This document shows, piece by piece, positions 27,252 to 34,630 of a stretch of DNA of 55,012 nt. Under the pieces are notes generated by a model. That model was not told the origin of the DNA. It searched no databases and saw only the letters and a list, made by a program, of their open reading frames with translations. How positions within the stretch are numbered: position 1 is the stretch's first letter; every line of letters begins with the position of its first letter. The DNA lies in the NCBI GenBank assembly GCA_945965395.1, contig CAMFND010000161.1, positions 1 to 55,012 of the forward strand. The letters are read 5' to 3'. A program made the translations under genes and the position numbers. The stretch is from an uncultured Bacteroides sp. (lineage in GTDB: Bacteria > Bacteroidota > Bacteroidia > Bacteroidales > Bacteroidaceae).

Positions 27252-28928
27252 ATGATTAAGAAGTTGTATTTGCCGTTAGTGGCATTGTTAGTCCTTGCTT
27301 TCTCTTCATGTAGCAAGATGGGCGAATTATCTCCTGACTACTTCACTACCAACCCTGAAGTATTGGAAGCTATTGGTGGTAAGGTACCTGTAACTATCAC
27401 AGGAAAATTCCCGGAAAAATACTTCAAGAAAAACGCAACTGTTGAAGTTACTCCGGTTTTGAGATGGGAAGGTGGCGAAGCTAAAGGTCAGCCAGCTACA
27501 TTCCAGGGCGAAAAAGTACAAGGTAACGACCAGACTATCTCTTACAAGACTGGTGGTACTTATACAATGAAAGCCTCTTTCGACTATGTTCCTGAAATGG
27601 CTAAATCTGAACTTTACCTGGATTTCAAAATTAAGAAAGGTAAAAAAGAATACACTATCCCTTCTGTAAAGATTGCTGACGGTGTAATCGCTACTTCAGA
27701 ACTTCCTACTGTAAACTCTGCTAATGCTGCTTACGCTCCGGATGCATTCCAGCGTATCATCAAGCAGGCTAAAGAAGCTCAGATCATGTTCTTGATCCAG
27801 CAGGCTAACCTCCGCGCAAGCGAATTGAAGTCTGACAGCTTGAAAGCATTCCACAAACAAGTGGTAGCTGTGGCTGGTGACACTAAGAACTACAAACTGA
27901 ACAACATCGAAATCTCGGCTTACGCTTCACCTGATGGTGGTGTTGAACTGAATACAACTTTGGCTGAAAACCGTCAGAACAACACTGAAAAATACATGAA
28001 CCAGCAGTTGAAGAAAGGCAAGATCGAAACTGAAGTAGATGCTAAATATACTGCTCAGGACTGGGACGGATTCCAGGAACTGGTTTCTAAATCTAATATC
28101 CAGGATAAAGACCTGATCTTGCGTGTTCTTTCTATGTACAGCGATCCAGAACAGCGTGAAACTGAAATCAAGAACATTTCTTCAGTTTACAAAACTTTGG
28201 CTGACGAAATCCTGCCTCAGTTGCGTCGTGCTCGCTTGACAGCTAACTACGATGTAATCGGACGTAGCGACGAAGAAATCAACGCTGCATTCGATACTGA
28301 TGCCAAAGTATTGAGCAACGATGAATTGCTGTATGCTGCAACTCTGACTAACGACAACGCTCGTAAAGAAGCTATCTATAAGAAAACTGTTGAATTGTAT
28401 CCGAACGACTTCCGCGCTTACAACAACTTGGGTATGATGGCTTATGCTAACGGTGACTTGGCTACTGCTGAAAACTACTTCAAACAGGCTGCAAGCAAGA
28501 ACGCTAATGCTGCTGAAGTAAACACTAACCTTGGTTTGATTGAATTGACTAAGGGTAATGTAGCTAACGCTGAAACTTACTTGAGCAAGTCTACTGGTGC
28601 TAACACAGCTAACGAAGCTCTGGGTAACTTGTACATCAAACAAGGTCAGTACGACCGCGCTGTACAGGCATTCGGTGACACTAAAACTAACTCTGCTGCT
28701 TTGGCTCAGATTTTGGCTAAGGATTACAACAAAGCTAAATCTACTCTGTCTGCAGTGAAGAATCCGGACGCTTACACTAACTACCTGATGGCAGTTGTAG
28801 GTGCTAGAACTAACAACGCTGACTTGGTTAAGAGCAGCATGGACAAAGTAAAACAGCAGGATGCTGCTTTGGCTGCTAAAGCTCAGAACGACCGCGAATT
28901 TGCAAAATATGCAAACGAAGTAAAGTAA
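27252..28928 (+). CDS. TPR-containing lipoprotein with OmpA-like segment
   Basis: This 558-residue lipoprotein (lipobox FSSC, Cys20) has a beta-rich N-terminal region (about 30-150) and a middle segment resembling an OmpA C-terminal domain (ISAYASPDGGVELNTTLAENR, about 223-245). TPR repeats follow (RAYNNLGMMAYANGDLATAENYF, then NTNLGLIELTKGNVANAETYL) to about residue 480. Codon use is strikingly uniform (GCT, AAC, GAA, CTG/TTG, GGT) compared with neighbours, suggesting high expression. It is probably an abundant envelope protein, possibly peptidoglycan-associated through the OmpA-like part. Its exact role is not known to me. It has its own promoter and a strong terminator, so it is monocistronic. 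Confidence 0.75.
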   Translation: MIKKLYLPLVALLVLAFSSCSKMGELSPDYFTTNPEVLEAIGGKVPVTITGKFPEKYFKKNATVEVTPVLRWEGGEAKGQPATFQGEKVQGNDQTISYKTGGTYTMKASFDYVPEMAKSELYLDFKIKKGKKEYTIPSVKIADGVIATSELPTVNSANAAYAPDAFQRIIKQAKEAQIMFLIQQANLRASELKSDSLKAFHKQVVAVAGDTKNYKLNNIEISAYASPDGGVELNTTLAENRQNNTEKYMNQQLKKGKIETEVDAKYTAQDWDGFQELVSKSNIQDKDLILRVLSMYSDPEQRETEIKNISSVYKTLADEILPQLRRARLTANYDVIGRSDEEINAAFDTDAKVLSNDELLYAATLTNDNARKEAIYKKTVELYPNDFRAYNNLGMMAYANGDLATAENYFKQAASKNANAAEVNTNLGLIELTKGNVANAETYLSKSTGANTANEALGNLYIKQGQYDRAVQAFGDTKTNSAALAQILAKDYNKAKSTLSAVKNPDAYTNYLMAVVGARTNNADLVKSSMDKVKQQDAALAAKAQNDREFAKYANEVK

Positions 28929-28951
28929 TCTGACTTAATTACATAAAAGGG

Positions 28952-28985
28952 ACCGGAATCGCTTCAAGTGATTCCGGTTTTTTTA
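28952..28985 (+). terminator. Strong intrinsic terminator
   Basis: ACCGGAATC at 28952-28960 pairs with GATTCCGGT at 28970-28978, and the stem can continue into the loop (CTT/AAG). It is followed by a run of seven T. It closes the lipoprotein gene transcript. Confidence 0.88.
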
Positions 28986-29066
28986 TGCCTTTATAGGAAA
29001 GAATCGGGAGAAGATGAAAGATTATAAGATGAAAATATGTATTTTCGCAAAAATAAAATACGGTTT

Positions 29067-30089
29067 ATGAAAAAATTATACCTGCTCCTCTTATCTGTAT
29101 ATCTGTTGTTTTGCCTGGATTCGTGCAGACAAAGTGATGAATTTGAGCTCAAAGGGGAACTGGAAGGCATTACTTCCGACATGATTCTGGTAATCTTTGA
29201 TGATCCGAAATCTAAATTAGATACCATCTACCCAAGAGAAGGTAAGTTTACCTATGCCTTCACTCCCGACACCCTGAATATATTCCGTCTGGTGAATAAT
29301 TCCGGTGAAACATTCCCGATATTTGCAGAAAAGGGCTGGAAGGTTTCAATAAAAGGTAGTTTGGCACATCCGGAAATCAAAGGGGAAGGAGCCAATAATG
29401 AGTATCAGGAATTCCTGCAAAGCATAGCTACGCTGAAGGATTCTGCACAAGTATGCAAGCAAGCTGAAAGTTTCATCAAGAGTCATCCGGCTTCACCGGC
29501 TTCAGCTTATATTCTGTACCAGTATTTTTCACAATCTGCCAATCCGAACTTAGCCCTCATCGCCCAACTGGCGGAACCTCTGACCGGTAAGGTGAAAGAC
29601 TGTAGAGTATTAAATCAAGTTTTACAGAAATTACCCGAAAAAGGGAAAAATACGTCGGCCTACCTAAACTACATGTCCGTAAAGAAAAGAAATGGAGAAT
29701 ATTTGTCCTGGAGTAGCAGTGGTACGCAAAAACAATATTCACTCATTAACTTCTGGGCCAGCTGGGATAAGGAAAGTTTAGAAATAAAAGATTCTCTGTA
29801 TACTTTATGCGAGAAATTTTCAAAAAACAACCTCCGGATTGTCAACTTCTCACTGGATTATAACAAAGAAGAATGGCAGAAAAATACCCGGAAAGATACA
29901 GAACAATGGATTGAGGTATGCGACTATAAAGGATGGAATAACCAGATTCTGAAACAACAAGACGTGCAGCGTCTTCCATTCAACATTCTGATAGACCGAA
30001 ACCGGAAGATTTTAGGCAGCAATCTTTACGGAAAAGGATTGCAGACCAAGATTGAAGCCCTAATAGCGGAAGACAAACAACAAAAATAA
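29067..30089 (+). CDS. Thioredoxin-fold lipoprotein lacking the catalytic cysteines
   Basis: This 340-residue lipoprotein (LDSC, Cys20) has an N-terminal DUF4369-like domain (about 25-125) and a C-terminal AhpC/TSA/thioredoxin-like domain (about 205-335). The active-site position reads FWASWDKES where redox-active relatives have WCxxC, so both catalytic cysteines are missing although the cis-proline loop (LPFNILID) remains. It is therefore unlikely to be an oxidoreductase and may be a binding or chaperone-like envelope protein. The frame opens at 29037 but the signal peptide begins at ATG 29067. It is 21 bp upstream of the yifB gene and may share its transcript. Confidence 0.82.
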   Translation: MKKLYLLLLSVYLLFCLDSCRQSDEFELKGELEGITSDMILVIFDDPKSKLDTIYPREGKFTYAFTPDTLNIFRLVNNSGETFPIFAEKGWKVSIKGSLAHPEIKGEGANNEYQEFLQSIATLKDSAQVCKQAESFIKSHPASPASAYILYQYFSQSANPNLALIAQLAEPLTGKVKDCRVLNQVLQKLPEKGKNTSAYLNYMSVKKRNGEYLSWSSSGTQKQYSLINFWASWDKESLEIKDSLYTLCEKFSKNNLRIVNFSLDYNKEEWQKNTRKDTEQWIEVCDYKGWNNQILKQQDVQRLPFNILIDRNRKILGSNLYGKGLQTKIEALIAEDKQQK

Positions 30090-30110
30090 CACACATAAAA
30101 ACAACCTTAA

Positions 30111-31649
30111 ATGCTTGTCAAACTTTTTGGAGCCGCCGTACAAGGCATTGACGCCACCATCGTGACAATTGAAGTCAACTGTTCACGCGGTATAAAATTT
30201 TACCTGGTAGGACTTCCGGACTCTGCAGTCAAGGAAAGCCACGAACGTATTGTATCAGCTTTGCAAGTAAACGGATACAAATTTCCTACACGACAAATAG
30301 TAGTCAACATGGCTCCTGCCGATATCCGGAAAGAAGGTGCCTCGTACGACCTTCCGCTGGCTATCGGTATCTTAGCTGCCAATGAAACAATCTCCTCTGA
30401 GCACCTGGCAGACTACCTCATTATTGGGGAACTAAGTCTCGACGGAAGCTTGCAGCCCATCAAAGGAGCACTTCCTATCGCCATTGCAGCCCGCCAACAA
30501 GGATTTAAGGGAATTATTCTTCCACAACAGAATGCTTCGGAAGCTGCTGTCGTAAATAATCTGGATGTATATGGTGTGGAACGCATTACAGAAGTGATTG
30601 ATTTTCTAAACGGCACACACACGTTACAACCTACCATTGTGAACACACGTGAGGAATTCTACAAACACCAGTCGAGTTTCTCTTTTGACTTTGCAGAAGT
30701 AAAGGGACAAGAAAATGTAAAACGAGCACTTGAAGTAGCTGCAGCAGGCGGACATAATGTACTGCTCATTGGTGCCCCGGGCAGTGGTAAGTCTATGATG
30801 GCTAAACGCCTTCCCAGTATTCTCCCTCCACTCTCTTTAGGAGAAAGCCTGGAAACAACTAAAATACATTCAGTGGCCGGGAAGTTAAAAAAGGGTTCTT
30901 CACTTATTGCTACCCGCCCGTTCCGCAGCCCACACCACACCATCTCTCAGGTTGCCATGGTAGGCGGAGGAGCTACTCCTCAACCCGGAGAAATCAGTCT
31001 GGCACATAATGGAGTGCTGTTTCTTGATGAACTTCCAGAATTTAGCAGAAGTGTACTAGAAGTGCTCCGCCAGCCCCTTGAGGACCATCGTATCACTATT
31101 TCAAGAGCAAAATACAGTCTGGAATATCCGGCCAATTTCCAGTTAATCGCATCGATGAATCCTTGCCCGTGTGGTTATTACAATCATCCCACACGAAACT
31201 GTGTATGTAGTCCGGGACAAGTGCAGCGATACCTTAACAAGATTTCCGGTCCTTTGCTCGACCGCATTGATATCCAAATTGAGATTGTGCCCGTTCCTTT
31301 TGAAGAAATCTCCAAGAGCACCCCGGGAGAAAGCAGTGCCTGCATCCGCGAACGTGTAATCCGTGCCCGACAGATACAAGCTCAGCGTTTTGCAAACGAG
31401 CCGGGAATCTATAGCAATGCCCAAATGACACCCAGACTGCTGCACCTCTATGCACAGCCAGATGCTGCCGGACTGGAACTGTTAAGAAATGCCATGAACC
31501 GGCTGAACCTTTCAGCCCGTGCCTACGACCGTATACTGAAGGTTTCACGTACCATTGCCGATTTGGAAGGAAGTAACGAGATACGTCCAGAACATTTAGC
31601 AGAGGCTATCAGCTATCGCAATCTGGACAGAGAAAACTGGGCCGGATAA
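30111..31649 (+). CDS. comM: YifB/ComM-family Mg-chelatase-like AAA+ ATPase
   Basis: This 512-residue protein has an N-terminal Lon-protease-like/ChlI domain (about 1-170) starting LVKLFGAAVQGIDATIVTIE. Its AAA+ Mg-chelatase domain has Walker A GAPGSGKSMMAK and Walker B GVLFLDELPEF, with the PFRSPHHTIS segment between them. A C-terminal Mg_chelatase_C region carries the zinc-finger-like CPCGYYNHPTRNCVCSPGQ pattern. ComM homologues act as hexameric helicases promoting branch migration during natural transformation or recombination. Its length and motifs are complete. It converges with the GH106 gene. Confidence 0.9.
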   Translation: MLVKLFGAAVQGIDATIVTIEVNCSRGIKFYLVGLPDSAVKESHERIVSALQVNGYKFPTRQIVVNMAPADIRKEGASYDLPLAIGILAANETISSEHLADYLIIGELSLDGSLQPIKGALPIAIAARQQGFKGIILPQQNASEAAVVNNLDVYGVERITEVIDFLNGTHTLQPTIVNTREEFYKHQSSFSFDFAEVKGQENVKRALEVAAAGGHNVLLIGAPGSGKSMMAKRLPSILPPLSLGESLETTKIHSVAGKLKKGSSLIATRPFRSPHHTISQVAMVGGGATPQPGEISLAHNGVLFLDELPEFSRSVLEVLRQPLEDHRITISRAKYSLEYPANFQLIASMNPCPCGYYNHPTRNCVCSPGQVQRYLNKISGPLLDRIDIQIEIVPVPFEEISKSTPGESSACIRERVIRARQIQAQRFANEPGIYSNAQMTPRLLHLYAQPDAAGLELLRNAMNRLNLSARAYDRILKVSRTIADLEGSNEIRPEHLAEAISYRNLDRENWAG

Positions 31650-31666
31650 TAACCTATCCAGCCCAG
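31637..31666 (-). terminator. Terminator-like hairpin overlapping the yifB stop, serving GH106
   Basis: CTGGGC-c-GGATA at 31637-31648 pairs with TATCC-a-GCCCAG at 31655-31666, with a single mismatch. On the minus strand it is followed by TTTTCTCTG. The left arm is inside the yifB coding sequence, so the 3' end of one gene encodes the terminator of its convergent neighbour. Confidence 0.55.
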
Positions 31667-31670
31667 ACAA

Positions 31671-34442
31671 TCAAAATAAATATTTAACAGGTATCAACCG
31701 GACAATTCTGTTCAATCCAGAAGGAAGTGTTTCCCAATGTCCGTAAGTACCTTTCTCGTAATTCAGCTTAGCCATATTGATGTCCTCAAAAATGCGCCAT
31801 TGCTTCCCCTGACGGTCCATCTCAGCAATACTATTCGCGGGAAGGTTGGTAACCTCCACTTCTATCAGATTCTTACCAGGCTTTAGCAATTGCCCTATAC
31901 TTAAACGGAAGGGAGCAGCCCAAGCTACACCAGCTTCTTGCCCATTTATACGCACGCGTGCACTCTCACGCACGTCACCCAGGTCCAGAATCCAGTCATC
32001 CGCCGATAATTCAGGCAAATCCAACTCCAATGAATACAATGCAGTACCCCGGTTAATCTTCGCAGCCGGATGTGCAATCTCTGTCCATGAAGAAGGCGTA
32101 TCTATTTTAAACTCCCCTTCAATAGCCGGATAGCTTTCCACGAATCTCAGTTTCCAACCATGATCCAAACTCAAACTATAGCCCATTTCCTTCCCATATT
32201 TCCATTCAGGCTCTCCTGGCAAAGAATGAGTAAAAGTTTGAAGAATGATACTCTCTCCCGACTTCAACTGCATATATACCTGAGTTTTTCCTTCCACCTC
32301 GCGCGTTTTTGCAATTCCCCGTTTACCCGTCATCGGATCAAAGCACATGATATGTTTTTCAGGCACATTCAAAGTTACCCATCCTTCCACATCTTTAGCC
32401 TGTAAGTTGGAAATAAAATAATGATGTCCTTCCGTATGTGTACGCCGGATAAACTGTCCCCCCCAATGTGTCTTCAGTTCTTCTGCCGGAACTCCCGTAC
32501 GTTCTAATGCCTCATGGTAATCACTTCCCACGATGATACGTCCTTTCCCGAAATTAAAAGCCTGTGTGCCCTGGAAAGACTTTTCTCCTGGCAACTGTTC
32601 CAGCAGCGCAAATAGTTGCTTCCTATTCTGTTCCAATGAAGCATATCCAGGCACATCTTCCGGATAATGTTCCACAAACACTACGGTTGCCCCCTGACGT
32701 ACCAATGCGACCAACTTCTTTAAGGTAGAAACCTGAATCAATTTTACTGCAGGAACGATGAGTGCTTTATAACAAGCACCTCCGCTTGTCTTCAACATAC
32801 CATCCTGACACGATGTACTTTTAATAAAAGAATCAGAAATATAGTCTACATCATAGCCACCTGCCATAATGGTTTGTATCGTCTTGATAAACTTTGGTGC
32901 ATACTGGTCCATCTTATGAATGTCAAAACCGACAAAACGCCCCGGAATGTCATTCCACATATCATATACCGGAAGATAAACCAGGAAATCATTATCAGGC
33001 TTACCTAATTGCAAAAAAGACTGGCAGCGAGTTATGTACTCAAAGAAAGCCGGTGCGTCACGCCATATCGTATTGGTGGGCGACATGTTTATCGTAGCAT
33101 AAAATAGCCAACCAGGCCAGGCCGCTTCCTTTGGAGAATAGGGGGTACCATGAAAAAATGCGTGATTTACACCCGACACAAACATCAAATCCATATCAGG
33201 CTTACACTGAGAGAGAGAAGTACGAAAATGCTCCGTCAACCAGGTGAATGTTTCAGAAGAGGTGTAAGGTTTTCCCGTAATATGTGCAGCCGAGGAAGCA
33301 TACTTCAGCATGGAAATATCCGAAAAATTAGGACGTGTAAGCGAATCACGCCTCAATCCCTTGATATGAAAATCAGTCAATCCAAACCCTTCACACTCTG
33401 GGATATCTACCGAAGCATACGTATCAATCAGATTGGCAGGAGAGCCATGCGCCTGATTACGGGTCGTACTTCCATGCCCATGCGCCCATTTGGTCCATGC
33501 AGTCGTAAAGTTCTCAACCAGAAGTTCTCCCAATGTTTCTCTATAATCAGACACCAGACGACGTGTCAGTTCAGTTCGTTCCTGTGAAATAAACTCCAGA
33601 AAATGATTTTCCAGCCGATAACCACGACGTGCGGCAAATTCTTTCAAGAAAGCAGGAGTCCAATCGGCTCCGTACACCTCATACGAATCATTGAAGAAGG
33701 TACGGGGGAAGTTTACTTTATTTTTCTTGAAAGCCTCATCAAATTTCTCAAAGTAAGATTTTACAGCTACCGGACTAAAATGATCCATAACATACCCTTC
33801 TCCCCCGGGAGCCGCACGCTTTACTTTCTGAAAAGTCCGCCCCACAAACAATGCCACCAGTTTCCAGTCACCTGACGGAGCATCCCACTGCAAATATCCG
33901 TCTTTAACTTTTCTAGTCAGATTCACCACTTTTCCGTCTGCCCCATAAGCCATCAGACAATCCAGGTAAGCCACATCCCGCTGTTTCTCTTCTTTAGGGT
34001 CACGAATGTCGATTTCCAACCTTATCGGTTCACCTCCCTTTACCTCATAACATTCAAAAATAGCTTTTGCTGCTGCTTGTGAAAGAGATACCTCGGGGCC
34101 TCCGAAAGGCCATCCTGTTCCGGTATTCATATCAATGTCTATCCCCTTCATCTTACCCACCTCCTGCGTATAACGGAACATTTCCATCCATTCGGGTGAC
34201 AGAAAGCGGATATTATGAGATTCATTTCCCTTTACCCCATAAATAGGCGTAACCTCCAGACTTCCCAGTCCGGCTTTCCCATATTCTTTCAGATTATAAT
34301 TCAGATTATCTTTATCAACGGCACTTCCTAACCACCACCAGCGGCTGCCGGGACGTGCTTCAGGCCTCACTTCCGGCCAGTTTTGTGCAGCCGCCCCCAT
34401 CGCAGAGCACAAAAGAAATAATAAGATGCTGTTCTTTTTCAT
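31671..34442 (-). CDS. Glycoside hydrolase family 106 alpha-L-rhamnosidase
   Basis: This 923-residue secreted enzyme has a signal peptide (1-19, ending AAAQ) and the GH106 N-terminal pattern WPEVRPEARPGSRWWWLGSA. The large catalytic region has MNTGTGWPFGGPEVS and FNDSYEVYGADWTP, and the C-terminal beta-sandwich, similar to a GH2 sugar-binding domain, has RVRINGQEAGVAWAAPFRL. GH106 enzymes release alpha-L-rhamnose from rhamnogalacturonan side chains and glycosides with inversion. The signal points to the periplasm. It is divergent from a GH2 enzyme and lies near GH28 and GH105 genes, supporting pectin rhamnogalacturonan as substrate. Confidence 0.9.
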   Translation of the reverse strand: MKKNSILLFLLCSAMGAAAQNWPEVRPEARPGSRWWWLGSAVDKDNLNYNLKEYGKAGLGSLEVTPIYGVKGNESHNIRFLSPEWMEMFRYTQEVGKMKGIDIDMNTGTGWPFGGPEVSLSQAAAKAIFECYEVKGGEPIRLEIDIRDPKEEKQRDVAYLDCLMAYGADGKVVNLTRKVKDGYLQWDAPSGDWKLVALFVGRTFQKVKRAAPGGEGYVMDHFSPVAVKSYFEKFDEAFKKNKVNFPRTFFNDSYEVYGADWTPAFLKEFAARRGYRLENHFLEFISQERTELTRRLVSDYRETLGELLVENFTTAWTKWAHGHGSTTRNQAHGSPANLIDTYASVDIPECEGFGLTDFHIKGLRRDSLTRPNFSDISMLKYASSAAHITGKPYTSSETFTWLTEHFRTSLSQCKPDMDLMFVSGVNHAFFHGTPYSPKEAAWPGWLFYATINMSPTNTIWRDAPAFFEYITRCQSFLQLGKPDNDFLVYLPVYDMWNDIPGRFVGFDIHKMDQYAPKFIKTIQTIMAGGYDVDYISDSFIKSTSCQDGMLKTSGGACYKALIVPAVKLIQVSTLKKLVALVRQGATVVFVEHYPEDVPGYASLEQNRKQLFALLEQLPGEKSFQGTQAFNFGKGRIIVGSDYHEALERTGVPAEELKTHWGGQFIRRTHTEGHHYFISNLQAKDVEGWVTLNVPEKHIMCFDPMTGKRGIAKTREVEGKTQVYMQLKSGESIILQTFTHSLPGEPEWKYGKEMGYSLSLDHGWKLRFVESYPAIEGEFKIDTPSSWTEIAHPAAKINRGTALYSLELDLPELSADDWILDLGDVRESARVRINGQEAGVAWAAPFRLSIGQLLKPGKNLIEVEVTNLPANSIAEMDRQGKQWRIFEDINMAKLNYEKGTYGHWETLPSGLNRIVRLIPVKYLF

Positions 34443-34469
34443 GGAATTACAAATTAGGTTTCATACTTG

Positions 34470-34477
34470 CAAAGATA
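34470..34477 (-). promoter_or_regulatory. -7 promoter element of the GH106 gene
   Basis: On the minus strand the element reads TATCTTTG, a perfect TAnnTTTG match, 27 bp before the GH106 start codon. The -33 position has only a weak match. Confidence 0.6.
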
Positions 34478-34596
34478 AAAGTTATGCAGCCTTTACAACT
34501 ATAGGAATGTACAGATTCATGGATTTTTGTACGCCTGATACACAATCTTCCGAGCAAGATGTACATTATTCCATTCATTCATTTCATGAAGGTGCG

Positions 34597-34604
34597 TATC
34601 TTTG
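34597..34604 (+). promoter_or_regulatory. -7 promoter element of the GH2 gene
   Basis: TATCTTTG is a perfect TAnnTTTG match, 26 bp before the ATG chosen at 34631. Its presence supports that start over the upstream in-frame start at 34559, which would lie before the promoter element. Confidence 0.62.
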
Positions 34605-34630
34605 TAGAAAATAAATCAATAAACGCGAAT

